Source: Pseudalkalibacillus berkeleyi
Lineage (GTDB): Bacteria > Bacillota > Bacilli > Bacillales > Fictibacillaceae
DNA length: 64,000 nucleotides
Assembly (NCBI RefSeq): GCF_021608225.1
Contig: NZ_JAKIJS010000001.1
Coordinates: 2,790,001 to 2,854,000 of the forward strand
Direction of reading: 5' to 3'
Shown here: in pieces, positions 17,948 to 26,949 of the stretch
Numbering within the stretch: position 1 is the stretch's first letter
Layout: every line of letters begins with the position of its first letter
The notes under the pieces: generated by a model
The model's input: only the letters and a program-made list of their open reading frames with translations
Databases searched by the model: none
Told to the model about the DNA's origin: nothing
Program-made: the position numbers and the translations under genes

Positions 17948-18135
17948 CTACTTTTGTAAGTATGTTAACTGTTTTTTGATTCGGCAATAGTTAATTATAT
18001 ATTCTTCAAAAGAAGAAGAAAACCTCTTGAAAAATTCTTCAATGACTTTCTATTATGCCTGAAGCGGAATGAAGCGGGGTAAAAATATTTTAAGGTCTTG
18101 TTAAATGTCGTGTTTGCTAACATCCCTTTTGCATC

Positions 18136-18165
18136 AAAAAAGGGCTATCCATTATGGATAGCCCC
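18136..18165 (-). terminator. Terminator of the dicarboxylate symporter
   Basis: GGGCTATCCA and TGGATAGCCC form a 10-bp perfect stem followed by TTTTTT on the minus strand. Confidence 0.95.
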
Positions 18166-18186
18166 TTGAAATAATCTGATTATTAC

Positions 18187-19425
18187 TTACGCATCTACTT
18201 TAGGTGCGGATCCCCCATGCTTTTCTTCCGTTCTTGCAACGATGACTGCACATGATGCATCACCTGTGATGTTGACTGCAGTACGCGTCATATCAAGAAG
18301 TCTGTCCACACCAAGGACAAGTCCTATTGCTTCGACTGGTAGTCCAACTTGATTGAGTACCATTGCAAGCATAATCAGCCCGACACCAGGGACACCTGCT
18401 GTACCGATACTTGCAAGCACAGCTGTAAGAACAACTGTAACCAAATCAGCCATTGATAAATCAATTGCATAAACTTGTGCGATAAAGACTGTTGCAACAC
18501 CTTGCATGATTGCTGTACCGTCCATGTTTATCGTTGCACCCAACGGCTGTACGAAACTACTAACTTGTTTCGGTACTTTCAGGTTTTCTTGAGCTGTCTT
18601 CATAGAGACGGGTAGCGTACCACTACTACTTGACGTACTAAAGGCAACTGACATTGCTGGCGCGAAACCTTTGAAGAACGCAATTGGATTCATTTTACCT
18701 AGTGTTGAAACTGCAGTACCATACGTGATTACTGCATGAAGCAACAAGGCTAATACGACAGTTCCGAAATAGAGTCCCATTGCTTGCAGTGCATCTAGTC
18801 CAAAACCTCCGACTGCTGAAGCGATCAAGGCAAAAGCACCATAAGGCGCAAGAAGCATGACAATGTTGACAAGGTACATGAGTATATCATTACCTTCTTC
18901 AAGGATGCGATGAACCGTTTTTGTTTTCTCTCCAAGTACAGCTACTGCAAAACCGACAAAGATTGCAAACGCGATAATTTGAAGCATATCACCCTTCGCC
19001 ATTGAATCAATCGGGTTCGTCGGTATAATGTTTAACAATGTTTCTACGACTGGCGGAGCTTCCTCGCCTCCATCAAAACTTGCTTGTTCAGTATCAAATC
19101 CACCACCTGCACCAGGCTGGATTAGTGTTCCAAGTGATAAAGCGATTACAAGAGCAATCGAGGTTGTCACTAAGAAATAACCGATCGTCTTCCCACCGAT
19201 ACGACCAAGCTTCTTGGGATCTCCAATACCTGCTGCACCAAGTGCAATAGAAAAGAAAACAATTGGTACAACTAGCATTTTAATCAGATTCAAGAATAAT
19301 TTTCCAACAGGACCGAAAATGTATTTGTCCAATACACTAAATGCATCGGGTGAAAAAATATTAAGTAATAGTCCAACAATAATACCTAAAACTAGCCCGA
19401 TGATAATTTTTATGCTTAGTTTCAT
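18187..19425 (-). CDS. Dicarboxylate/amino acid:cation symporter (DAACS/GltP type)
   Basis: 412-residue membrane protein that imports glutamate/aspartate or C4-dicarboxylates with protons or sodium. Family signatures: the serine-rich loop STSSSSGTLPVS, NMDGTAIMQGVATVFIAQ, and GTAGVPGVGLIML. Hydrophobic segments run the whole length. Substrate specificity is not determinable here. Own terminator. The upstream gap 19426-19740 is AT-rich, with no element recognised. Confidence 0.92.
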   Translation of the reverse strand: MKLSIKIIIGLVLGIIVGLLLNIFSPDAFSVLDKYIFGPVGKLFLNLIKMLVVPIVFFSIALGAAGIGDPKKLGRIGGKTIGYFLVTTSIALVIALSLGTLIQPGAGGGFDTEQASFDGGEEAPPVVETLLNIIPTNPIDSMAKGDMLQIIAFAIFVGFAVAVLGEKTKTVHRILEEGNDILMYLVNIVMLLAPYGAFALIASAVGGFGLDALQAMGLYFGTVVLALLLHAVITYGTAVSTLGKMNPIAFFKGFAPAMSVAFSTSSSSGTLPVSMKTAQENLKVPKQVSSFVQPLGATINMDGTAIMQGVATVFIAQVYAIDLSMADLVTVVLTAVLASIGTAGVPGVGLIMLAMVLNQVGLPVEAIGLVLGVDRLLDMTRTAVNITGDASCAVIVARTEEKHGGSAPKVDA

Positions 19426-19746
19426 AGTTCTCCTCCTATTAAATATACGTTTTTTGCATTTTTCTATCGATTATTCTCTAATGATTTTTGAAAATTGTCA
19501 AATGTAAATATAAAACAGCGCGTATCTTTATGCAGGTTTAGTTTGGTAAAGCACTGATATGTAAGCGTTTGTAAGATTATTCCTTGCTATAAAATAGCAG
19601 AAATTTTTTATCAATTTATATGCATTTTTTATTCAAAAACGGAGATTTTCGACAAAGACCCCTTGTTTGTTTACCCGAAATTACGCTAGAGTATGCAAAG
19701 AAAATTCGACAAAATGAAACCTGCAGATTTGAATTCATTCAGGACA

Positions 19747-19755
19747 TGCTATAAT
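19747..19755 (+). promoter_or_regulatory. Extended -10 promoter of lipL
   Basis: TGCTATAAT, an extended -10 with no strong -35, 32 bases before the lipL start. Confidence 0.6.
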
Positions 19756-19786
19756 AGAACGGTTGAAGATTAAAAGGAGATTAAGC

Positions 19787-20632
19787 ATGATGGAAGAAAA
19801 AAGCAAACAATTACTCGCTCAACCTAAATGGAGAATCATCGATCAAACGACTTTAGGTGACTCATTCCACGCACTTCAATCGTTTGCAATGGATGACACC
19901 TTATGTAGCACAATTGGGTCTGATGAATCTCCACCGACCGTTAGAGCATGGGTTCATCAAAAAACTGTCGTACTTGGTATTCAAGATAGTCGCCTCCCAA
20001 ACCTTAGAGACGGTGTGAACTTTCTTAAATCTCAAGGTTATAACGTTATTGTTCGAAATTCTGGAGGTCTAGCCGTTGTGCTCGATGATGGCGTATTGAA
20101 CTTATCTTTAATTCTCTCTGAAAAAAAGAACAAGATCGATATCGATCAAGGCTATGACGCTATGGTCTATTTAACTCAAAAAATGCTCAACACCTATGGG
20201 TTGAGCTTTGATACGAAAGAAATTAGCACCTCTTACTGCCCAGGAAAATTCGACTTAAGTATAAATGGCAAAAAATTTGCCGGAATATCACAACGTCGAT
20301 TAAGAGGTGGTATGGCCGTACAGATTTATTTATGTGCGACCGGATCAGGATCTGATCGTGCTGCACTTATAAGAGACTTTTATGAAGTAGCAAAAAGTAA
20401 TGACAGTACAAAGTTCACTTATCCAACTGTCGATCCTAACGTAATGGCATCCTTATCGGAGCTTGCTGGACAGACAATTTCTGTAAGTGACTTAATGCGA
20501 GATGTGCTTATGTATTTGAAAGATCAAGATGCAGACTTAATAGCTTCTCAGCTATCCATAAATGAAATTAATCAATATGACTTCTACTTAAAAAGAGTGA
20601 TTGATCGAAATAATAAAGCACTGGAGCTGTAA
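19787..20632 (+). CDS. lipL: Octanoyl-[GcvH]:protein N-octanoyltransferase
   Basis: Transfers octanoyl or lipoyl groups from GcvH to E2 subunits in the Bacillus lipoate relay. About 281 residues from the ATG at 19787 behind AAAAGGAG; an upstream in-frame ATG at 19763 has no ribosome site. The BPL/LplA fold is shown by [17 protein letters not shown], and the catalytic cysteine lies in [13 protein letters not shown] (about Cys151). Neighbourhood with pta and hemQ resembles B. subtilis. A terminator follows at 20819-20848. Confidence 0.92.
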   Translation: MMEEKSKQLLAQPKWRIIDQTTLGDSFHALQSFAMDDTLCSTIGSDESPPTVRAWVHQKTVVLGIQDSRLPNLRDGVNFLKSQGYNVIVRNSGGLAVVLDDGVLNLSLILSEKKNKIDIDQGYDAMVYLTQKMLNTYGLSFDTKEISTSYCPGKFDLSINGKKFAGISQRRLRGGMAVQIYLCATGSGSDRAALIRDFYEVAKSNDSTKFTYPTVDPNVMASLSELAGQTISVSDLMRDVLMYLKDQDADLIASQLSINEINQYDFYLKRVIDRNNKALEL

Positions 20633-20767
20633 AATTTCCGAGTTCACTTGTGAGGTGCAAATCACAAGTTAGATTACATAATATTCGTGTATTGATTCAC
20701 AGTATAATTCACAACGAAAAAAGCTCCTTGAAGCCTTTCTTTTCTATAAGTTATTCTAGAATATATA

Positions 20768-20797
20768 TGGGCTTGTGCAAAGTATGCACAAGCCCAT
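20768..20797. other. Perfect hairpin between convergent genes
   Basis: TGGGCTTGTGC and GCACAAGCCCA form an 11-bp perfect stem with a 7-base loop, with no T run on either side. It could be a factor-assisted terminator or an RNA stabiliser. Confidence 0.55.
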
Positions 20798-20818
20798 TCC
20801 CCTTCTCTCTTACCAAGA

Positions 20819-20848
20819 ATAAACCTCACATCAAAAGAGAGGTTTTTG
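20819..20848 (+). terminator. Terminator of lipL
   Basis: AAACCTC pairs with GAGGTTTTT across a loop of about ten bases. Confidence 0.6.
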
Positions 20849-20893
20849 AGCTCTGTGAATCAAGATTATTCGAGTCATGACAAGCATGTGATA

Positions 20894-21343
20894 CTACTTC
20901 TCCAAATAATTCTTCAACCCATATAAATCCTTGGCGCAAATTTTTCGGAATGTACCTGTCATTAGTTTACTAACCAGTTTTGCAATTCCAGTCATCCCTT
21001 TAATTTCACCGTGTAAAGTAACCTCTGTAGTGTTTCCTATTTCTTCAATTGAAAATGTATAAAAATGCTCCCCTTTACCGCTTGTCCCCTTTGAACCGTC
21101 TACATAAAGTTGAATTTTATTATTTTCCAGACCCGTTACTTTAAATACTTCCGTTGCTTCTTGCCCCATCATTTTCCTTGTTTCTTTCCATCCACTTCCA
21201 ACTTGCATAGGACCTTCATCCAATCGCTCTATTCGAACTAATCCTTGCATCCAATGCTTTGCTGAATCCAAATCCAACAAGCCTTGATATACTTTTTCTC
21301 TCGGAACATTAATGGTTTCTTTCGTTTCAAATTGAATACTCAT
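20894..21343 (-). CDS. SRPBCC-family protein
   Basis: 149 residues. N-terminus FETKETINVPREKVYQGLLD and the alternating strands with C-terminal helix fit the START/polyketide-cyclase (SRPBCC) lipid-binding fold. No catalytic residues recognised; ligand unknown. No signal peptide. Stands alone between lipL and pta. Confidence 0.8.
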   Translation of the reverse strand: MSIQFETKETINVPREKVYQGLLDLDSAKHWMQGLVRIERLDEGPMQVGSGWKETRKMMGQEATEVFKVTGLENNKIQLYVDGSKGTSGKGEHFYTFSIEEIGNTTEVTLHGEIKGMTGIAKLVSKLMTGTFRKICAKDLYGLKNYLEK

Positions 21344-21557
21344 ACCATTTTTCCTCCACTCACTTTTTAACTCCTTAATTGGAAAACGTGTTTGGTATAC
21401 ACCGAAAAACTATGTAATTTGAATTCAAAAATTGTTTTATTAATGAAATACTACGGCAAAATTACAAAAAAATCCTCCTTTTTAGGAAATCTTCTTGTGA
21501 AAACATAATAATAAACTCCCATATCTGGTAACAGGTTAGTTTCAAGGCGAGAAAATC

Positions 21558-21606
21558 GTAAAAAACACCCCCGAAAGTTAGATTTTCTACTCTAACTTTC
21601 GGGGGT
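21558..21606 (-). terminator. Strong terminator downstream of pta
   Basis: CCCCCGAAAGTTAGA and TCTAACTTTCGGGGG form a 15-bp perfect stem with an 8-base loop, followed on the minus strand by TGTTTTTT. It is about 110 bases past the pta stop. The rest of the 21344-21719 gap shows no other feature. Confidence 0.9.
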
Positions 21607-21719
21607 AAGTACCTTTTCAATGTGAAATCCAGTGCGTTTTGCTATGATATTTAATGGTTTGGGACTCTGAAGTAATCCCGTTTAAAGATCTCCAGAGCGT
21701 TTTTAAACTCATTTCTTTT

Positions 21720-22691
21720 TTATAAGGCTTGCATCGCTGTAATTAACGAGAGCTTGTATACATCATCTGCGTTACAGCCTCTTGAAAGATCATTGACTGG
21801 CTTATTTAAACCTTGTAAAACAGGTCCAATTGCGTCAAACCCGCCTAGACGTTGAACCATTTTATAGCCTATGTTCCCCGCTTCAAGACTTGGGAATACA
21901 AACACGTTTGCTCTGCCACGTAGTGGTGAGTCTGGTGCTTTCTTTGCTGCAACCTCCGGTACGAACGCTGCGTCGAATTGAAGCTCTCCGTCAACTGGAA
22001 AGTCCGCATTCGATTCATGTAGCAACTCAACAGCATCTATGACTTTCTGTGTTTCTCCTGATTTTGCCGACCCTTTTGTTGAAAAGCTTAGCATCCCTAC
22101 CTTAGGATCAATACCAAAGATTCTTGCCGTTGCTGCACTTGTTGCTGCAATCTCAGATAAATCAGAAGCTGAAGGATTGATATTGATTGCACAATCTGCA
22201 AAAATATAGCGTTCGTCCTCTTTCACCATTAAGAAAGCTCCTGAAGTACGCTTGATGCCATCCTTCGTTTTAATGATTTGTAGCGCTGGACGGACCGTAT
22301 TAGCTGTTGAATGAACAGCCCCACTTACGAGACCTGCTGCTTGATCTGTATAGACAAGCATCGTTCCAAAGTAATTCACATCTTGGAGTATTTCACGAGC
22401 CTCTTCCGTGTTGACTTTACCTTTTCTCCGCTCAACAAATGTTTCAACGAGCTGATCAAATTGCTGATAGGATTTCGGTGAGATCACCTCAACGAGATCA
22501 AGGTCCACACCTTTTGATGTTAACGCAGCTTTTATGACATCCTCTTCACCTAGTAGTATCGGTTTGATAATTTTATCTTCAGCAAGGCGTGCCGCTGCAT
22601 CCAAAATCCTTTCGTCCTCCCCTTCTGGAAAAACGATGGAAGGATACTTCGCTTTAAGATTTTGTTCCATTGCCGTAAACATGTTACCCAT
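21720..22691 (-). CDS. pta: Phosphate acetyltransferase
   Basis: Interconverts acetyl-CoA and acetyl phosphate in overflow metabolism. 323 residues, the short Bacillus form. Family blocks: IVFPEGEDERILDAAARL, GAVHSTANTVRPALQI, KVGMLSFSTKGSAKS and FPSLEAGNIGYK. The ATG follows AAAGGAGG. A cre-like site and a weak promoter upstream suggest CcpA activation as known in B. subtilis. A strong hairpin ends the transcript. Confidence 0.97.
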   Translation of the reverse strand: MGNMFTAMEQNLKAKYPSIVFPEGEDERILDAAARLAEDKIIKPILLGEEDVIKAALTSKGVDLDLVEVISPKSYQQFDQLVETFVERRKGKVNTEEAREILQDVNYFGTMLVYTDQAAGLVSGAVHSTANTVRPALQIIKTKDGIKRTSGAFLMVKEDERYIFADCAININPSASDLSEIAATSAATARIFGIDPKVGMLSFSTKGSAKSGETQKVIDAVELLHESNADFPVDGELQFDAAFVPEVAAKKAPDSPLRGRANVFVFPSLEAGNIGYKMVQRLGGFDAIGPVLQGLNKPVNDLSRGCNADDVYKLSLITAMQAL

Positions 22692-22781
22692 GTCTATGAC
22701 CTCCTTTTCTACTGCATATATCGATCGAGCAAATTGCTCTGTCCTGTCATATAAAAATACCTACTCCTTATTTCATTTCCT

Positions 22782-22810
22782 ACAATACTCCTTTTTAACC
22801 CTATACGAAA
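22782..22810 (-). promoter_or_regulatory. Possible pta promoter
   Basis: TATTGT (22787-22782) preceded 17 bp upstream by a poor -35, TTTCGT. A start near 22775 would place the cre site at about -55. Confidence 0.35.
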
Positions 22811-22823
22811 CCAAAAAGATAAG

Positions 22824-22837
22824 AGTAAGCGTTTTCG
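22824..22837 (-). promoter_or_regulatory. CcpA cre-like site upstream of pta
   Basis: On the minus strand CGAAAACGCTTACT matches the catabolite response element (TGWAARCGNTWNCW) at all but the first base. Confidence 0.6.
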
Positions 22838-23022
22838 CTCTTAAAGTTTTAACTTTCGTAATTGTTTTAACATTCATCTCTATTCATCTTGTCAGTTGAT
22901 TTTCGCTATAGGGTACTCACTTACAATCAACATAACCCTCCTTAAAATGAAACTTGTTTTCGTATCAAACGTATTAGAGGTAGAATGTAGTTAGCATCTA
23001 ATTATTTTAATAGGAGGGGTAC

Positions 23023-23802
23023 ATGATGTCTTTCGTGAATCGAATGTTAGCTAGTGTTGGTGTTGGCGCTGCCGTAGTCGATACAAAGTTGAAGGAAAAT
23101 ACTTTCCAAGCAGGTGGCAATATTCAAGGAGTCGTTGAAGTTCAAGGTGGAAAAGTGGATCAAAACATTGATGATATTTATATTTATCTCATGACAGAAT
23201 ACCTTCGGGAAGTTGATGATCGTACGGTAACTGAAACACATGTACTTGGTAAATATCATGTTGCAGATAGCTTCACGGTAACCGCAAATGAAAGCATGGA
23301 AATCCCGTTTGAGATTCCTCTTTCACATGACGTACCTTTATCTATGGGTAAAACACCTATTTGGTTGAAAACTGCGCTAGACATTAAACAAGCTGTGGAT
23401 CCTACTGATCATGATTACATCACAGTTATACCTAATGAGTTAGTTGATCGCATCTTTACTGCTGTTGAACAGCTTGGATTTCGACTACGGAAGTCATCCT
23501 GCCTGCACGTGAAAGGACACATGCAACGCAATCATCCATTCGTCCAAGAGTTTGAATATGTACCGACATCAGGACCTTTCCAAGGTGAGTTGGATGAAAT
23601 CGAGCTGATCATTTATCCTGATCAAAATCACGTACAGCTTATGATTGAAGTCGATAAACGAGGAAAAGGGCTTTTCGGATTTCTAGAGGATGCACTCGAC
23701 CTCGATGAACAAAAATCGATGATGAATATCTCAAGAGCGGAAACAGAAGATGTACAATCGTTGAAGGATATGTTCGAAAACCACATTCGTTCATATATGT
23801 AA
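23023..23802 (+). CDS. spo0M: Sporulation-control protein Spo0M
   Basis: 259 residues, arrestin-like beta-sandwich (SpoOM family). The N-terminus MSFVNRMLASVGVGAAVVDT and the block IDDIYIYLMTEYLREVDD are characteristic. In B. subtilis Spo0M affects sporulation and cell division. AGGAGGGG lies five bases before the first ATG (23023) and eight before the second (23026); the latter may be used. I did not find a convincing sigma-H promoter. A terminator follows. Confidence 0.92.
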   Translation: MMSFVNRMLASVGVGAAVVDTKLKENTFQAGGNIQGVVEVQGGKVDQNIDDIYIYLMTEYLREVDDRTVTETHVLGKYHVADSFTVTANESMEIPFEIPLSHDVPLSMGKTPIWLKTALDIKQAVDPTDHDYITVIPNELVDRIFTAVEQLGFRLRKSSCLHVKGHMQRNHPFVQEFEYVPTSGPFQGELDEIELIIYPDQNHVQLMIEVDKRGKGLFGFLEDALDLDEQKSMMNISRAETEDVQSLKDMFENHIRSYM

Positions 23803-23816
23803 GATACCTCATACAG

Positions 23817-23848
23817 AAGACTGCCTTATTAAGGCGGTCTTTTTTGTT
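23817..23848 (+). terminator. Terminator of spo0M
   Basis: AAGACtGCCTT and AAGGCgGTCTT with a 3-base loop, followed by T6. Confidence 0.9.
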
Positions 23849-24046
23849 TATGATATGTTAATTCATGTTGTTGATTTTAAATAGCATAAGGCGGACGTTT
23901 TCCGTTCATTTCAACTTCGTTTCTTCCCCACTCTTTTCGAGCTCTTCATTAATTAGGCTACGTTTTTTAGAATAACCGTGTTTTGTGATATGATAGTAAC
24001 GGTGTAAAAACAGAACATATACGTATAAATGATAAAGGAGTGTCTA

Positions 24047-24796
24047 ATGATGAGCGAAGCAGCTAAGACATTAGATGGTTGGTATTGCCTACACGATTTT
24101 CGTACGATGAATTGGACTGCATGGAAGTCTCTATCAAGCGATGAGCGTGAGCATGCGATCCAAGAACTACTTACATTTCTAGAAAAATGGGAAGTGACCG
24201 AGGCTCAGGAAAAAGGCAGCCACGCTTTCTATTCAATCGTTGGACAGAAAGCCGACTTCATGATGATGTTACTTCGTCCTACGATGCAAGAGCTTAACGA
24301 GATTGAAAATGCCTTCAATAAAACGACATTTGCTGAATATACGATTCCAACGTACTCTTACGTTTCCGTCGTAGAACTGAGCAACTATATGGCTTCTAAA
24401 GATGTTGACCCTGAGACAGACCCAATGATTCAAGGTCGCTTGAAGCCGACTCTTCCGAAGTGGGAGCATATCTGCTTCTATCCAATGGACAAGCGTCGTG
24501 AAGGTAACGATAACTGGTACATGCTTTCTATGGAAGAACGTCGCGACATGATGCGCAGTCACGGCATGATCGGCCGCGGCTATGCAGGTAAGGTGAAGCA
24601 GATCATCACAGGTTCTGTCGGTTTCGATGATTGGGAGTGGGGCGTAACACTATTTGCGAATGACGTCCTTCAATTCAAGAAACTCGTATACGAAATGCGC
24701 TTTGATGAAGTAAGTGCACGCTTTGGTGAATTTGGATCCTTCTACGTAGGTAACATCCTACCGAAGGAAAAAGTAAGTTCATTCCTAAACGTGTAA
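24047..24796 (+). CDS. hemQ: Coproheme decarboxylase
   Basis: Last enzyme of the coproporphyrin-dependent heme pathway, converting coproheme to heme b with peroxide. 249 residues from the ATG at 24047 behind AAAGGAG; the codon at 24029 lacks a ribosome site. Catalytic Tyr145 in CFYPMDKRR and proximal His172 in [13 protein letters not shown] are present, as is the N-terminal [13 protein letters not shown] block. Its own terminator follows. Confidence 0.96.
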   Translation: MMSEAAKTLDGWYCLHDFRTMNWTAWKSLSSDEREHAIQELLTFLEKWEVTEAQEKGSHAFYSIVGQKADFMMMLLRPTMQELNEIENAFNKTTFAEYTIPTYSYVSVVELSNYMASKDVDPETDPMIQGRLKPTLPKWEHICFYPMDKRREGNDNWYMLSMEERRDMMRSHGMIGRGYAGKVKQIITGSVGFDDWEWGVTLFANDVLQFKKLVYEMRFDEVSARFGEFGSFYVGNILPKEKVSSFLNV

Positions 24797-24810
24797 TATT
24801 GGTAGATACG

Positions 24811-24847
24811 AACTCAGCCCTCCAACTGGAGGGCTGAGTTTTTTTAG
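24811..24847 (+). terminator. Terminator of hemQ
   Basis: AACTCAGCCCTCC and GGAGGGCTGAGTT, 13-bp stem, then T7. Confidence 0.96.
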
Positions 24848-24956
24848 TATTACGTATAAGCGAAGTTTCATTATGTGAAAACGGTATTGCTCAGCATTGA
24901 TTACGGATTCACGCATATAGATAGTAAGTGAAAGCCTACTTAACGGGGGTGTCATC

Positions 24957-25388
24957 ATGGGAGTAGTAAAGGCGACTCAAGAAGATATCAAAACACTCGC
25001 GAGACTAATGCGGGCCGAAGCTGAAGGTGAAGGAAAGCTCGGAATGCTCATGGTTGGTAATGTCGGGGTCAATCGAGTGAAAGTACGATGTCTTGATTTT
25101 AAAAACATTAATACGATCCCGAACATGGTTTTTCAATCTCCTGGAGGATTTGAAGCTACCCAGAAGGGTTACTTTTATCAACGTGCTCGCAAAAGCGAAA
25201 TTAAGTTAGCGAAAAAAGCAATCAATGGTGAACGGTTCCACCCTGCTTCTTATGCATTATGGTTCTTCAAGCCAGGAGGAAGTTGTCCTGCACAGTGGTT
25301 TAATCAATGGAATGCTGGCCGCTATCAATCTCATTGTTTTTATAAACCTACTGAATCAGATTGTGCAGGCGTTTATTCAACCTATTAG
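24957..25388 (+). CDS. cwlJ: Spore cortex-lytic hydrolase CwlJ
   Basis: 143 residues, Hydrolase_2 (SleB/CwlJ) domain with the catalytic glutamate in RAEAEGE and the block GNVGVNRVK. No signal peptide, as expected for CwlJ, which is made in the mother cell and sits in the coat to degrade cortex during germination. Start follows GGGGGTG. A weak sigma-E-like arrangement (GCATT, 15 bp, CATATAGAT near 24897-24922) precedes it. Followed closely by gerQ, its known coat partner. Confidence 0.93.
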   Translation: MGVVKATQEDIKTLARLMRAEAEGEGKLGMLMVGNVGVNRVKVRCLDFKNINTIPNMVFQSPGGFEATQKGYFYQRARKSEIKLAKKAINGERFHPASYALWFFKPGGSCPAQWFNQWNAGRYQSHCFYKPTESDCAGVYSTY

Positions 25389-25526
25389 TCTGACTCCAGC
25401 TTTCCATCAATATGTTCGTTCCATTCCTACTATATCAATCCACCTCATATTAGTAGTCATAAGTTAAACGAGCGTTGAGTATATCTGTTTAATAGGGAGT
25501 ACTACTTGAAGATGAGGAGGTTTGTT

Positions 25527-25952
25527 ATGAACTATCCCAATTATCGCCAAAACCAAGGCGGAATGATGCAAGGAATGCCTGGTATGCCAGGCATGCAGGG
25601 AATGCAAGGCATGATGGGTGGTGGAATGCCTGGTGGTTTTCCATCTGGATTTCCAGGATCATCACAAATGAACGGGCAGCTTCCAGTTGAACAGTCCTAT
25701 ATTGAAAATATCCTTCGACTCAATCGAGGTAAAGTTGGTACTTTTTATATGACGTTTGACGGAAATCCGAAGTGGCCTGCAAAGATCTTTAAAGGTGTGA
25801 TTGAAGCTGCTGGACGGGATCACATTATCATCAGTGATCCTGAAACAAAAAAACGATACCTGCTGTTAATGGTTTATTTGGATTACGTAACCTTTGATGA
25901 GGAAATCGACTACTTCGATCAAGGTCAAATGGCAACCTACTCCCCACGATAA
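25527..25952 (+). CDS. gerQ: Spore coat protein GerQ
   Basis: About 141 residues from the ATG at 25527, which follows AGGAGG by six bases; an in-frame ATG at 25512 overlaps that ribosome site. Residues 10-50 are Gly/Met/Pro repeats (GMPGMPGMQGMQGM), then the conserved GerQ domain (EQSYIENILRLNRGKVGTFY). In B. subtilis GerQ is needed to place CwlJ in the coat and is cross-linked by transglutaminase. The cwlJ-gerQ pair is conserved. Confidence 0.93.
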   Translation: MNYPNYRQNQGGMMQGMPGMPGMQGMQGMMGGGMPGGFPSGFPGSSQMNGQLPVEQSYIENILRLNRGKVGTFYMTFDGNPKWPAKIFKGVIEAAGRDHIIISDPETKKRYLLLMVYLDYVTFDEEIDYFDQGQMATYSPR

Positions 25953-26010
25953 AGAGGCGGGAAATCGACTGATCCCTTAACTGGCATCTATGATACCTTC
26001 TAAAAACGAC

Positions 26011-26056
26011 AAAAAGTGTCTGATCCCATGAAGATAAGGGATTCAGACACTTTTTC
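26011..26056. terminator. Bidirectional terminator between gerQ and ywdK
   Basis: AAAAAGTGTCTGA-TCCC pairs with GGGA-TCAGACACTTTTT; A and T runs on both sides allow use in both directions. Confidence 0.92.
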
Positions 26057-26059
26057 ACA

Positions 26060-26431
26060 TTATACCTTTAATATGGCTATAACAATGAGCAACCAGCTGA
26101 TGATAAATGCCAGTCCTCCAAATGGTGTAATGATGCCGAGCTTTGAAATGCCACTTACACTAAGGACATATAAGCTACCTGAAAACAGGATAATTCCGAT
26201 CATCATTGTCCAACCAGCCCAGCTCAACATGGATGAGGTCGGAAACTTGTCTGCTAAGAAAGCAATAACAAAGAGTCCAAGTGAGTGGAATATGTGATAT
26301 TGCACACCCGTTTTGAATACATCCATCATTTTTGCTGATAATTTGGATTCGAGTCCGTGTGCACCAAATGCACCTAAAACAACTGAGAGACCTGCGTTAA
26401 TAGCACCTAACAGAATGAATAACTTAAACAT
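26060..26431 (-). CDS. ywdK: DUF423 membrane protein YwdK
   Basis: 123 residues, about four hydrophobic helices. The start MFKLFILLGAINAGLSVVLGAFGAHGLE is the DUF423 signature. Function unknown. The next minus-strand gene upstream is rsoA; the bidirectional terminator follows. Confidence 0.9.
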   Translation of the reverse strand: MFKLFILLGAINAGLSVVLGAFGAHGLESKLSAKMMDVFKTGVQYHIFHSLGLFVIAFLADKFPTSSMLSWAGWTMMIGIILFSGSLYVLSVSGISKLGIITPFGGLAFIISWLLIVIAILKV

Positions 26432-26501
26432 ACGTATGCTCCTTACTTGAATCTTGTACTAGCTTCATCTTAAATCATCCTGTTAACCATTGCCAACCTT
26501 T

Positions 26502-26786
26502 TCACGAGAGCTTCTCTGAATTGTCATTTTTCAAGTTTTGTAAAATGCTCCTGCCTTCCTTTGATTTTTGCAGCATGTCAGCTAAAGACGGAACCCTTTT
26601 TAACTCATAGGTTTGGACAGCCTCCATGATCTTTAATTTCACTTCTTGCTCAACATCCTCTTGATACTTTTTTTCTATCGAGTGGATCGAATGCTTAATT
26701 TTAGGATCTAAGCGCTTTAACAACTGTTCCATTGCTTGCGAATCATTTCTTTGCGCGTTTCGAACGAGTTCGTCTAGACTTCTCAT
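26502..26786 (-). CDS. rsoA: RsoA-like co-sigma factor
   Basis: 94 residues from the ATG at 26786 behind AGAGGGG. The N-terminal helices (SLDELVRNAQRNDSQAMEQL, then a KYQEDVEQEVKLKIMEAV stretch) resemble sigma-70 region 2 as in B. subtilis RsoA (YvrHa), which works with SigO to bind core polymerase and open DNA. Lies at the end of sigO-yvrJ-rsoA; overlaps yvrJ by about 44 bases. Confidence 0.75.
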   Translation of the reverse strand: MRSLDELVRNAQRNDSQAMEQLLKRLDPKIKHSIHSIEKKYQEDVEQEVKLKIMEAVQTYELKRVPSLADMLQKSKEGRSILQNLKNDNSEKLS

Positions 26787-26949
26787 CTTCATTCCCCTCT
26801 TCAATGTGGTCCCCAATCTCCTGCATTGTACTTTCTAAGCTAACAAGACGCCTTTCTAATTGGAACAACAGATACAGCGCAACAACTGCCGGAAACCCTA
26901 TGTTTGAAATGAGATTAAACCACCCTACTACACTAGCTCCCTCTAGCAT
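26743..26949 (-). CDS. yvrJ: YvrJ-family small membrane protein
   Basis: 68 residues from the ATG at 26949, eight bases after GGAGAG. One membrane helix (NLISNIGFPAVVALYLLFQLERRL), then an acidic coiled segment and a basic tail (SRRTRSKRAKK). YvrJ proteins often accompany sigO/rsoA. The gene overlaps both neighbours, indicating translational coupling. Confidence 0.8.
   Translation of the reverse strand: MLEGASVVGWFNLISNIGFPAVVALYLLFQLERRLVSLESTMQEIGDHIEEGNEDEKSRRTRSKRAKK

Noticed and set aside
22990-23022. Sigma-H promoter for spo0M at GTAGAAT
   Set aside because: The -10 resembles the consensus but no -35 lies at the needed distance.
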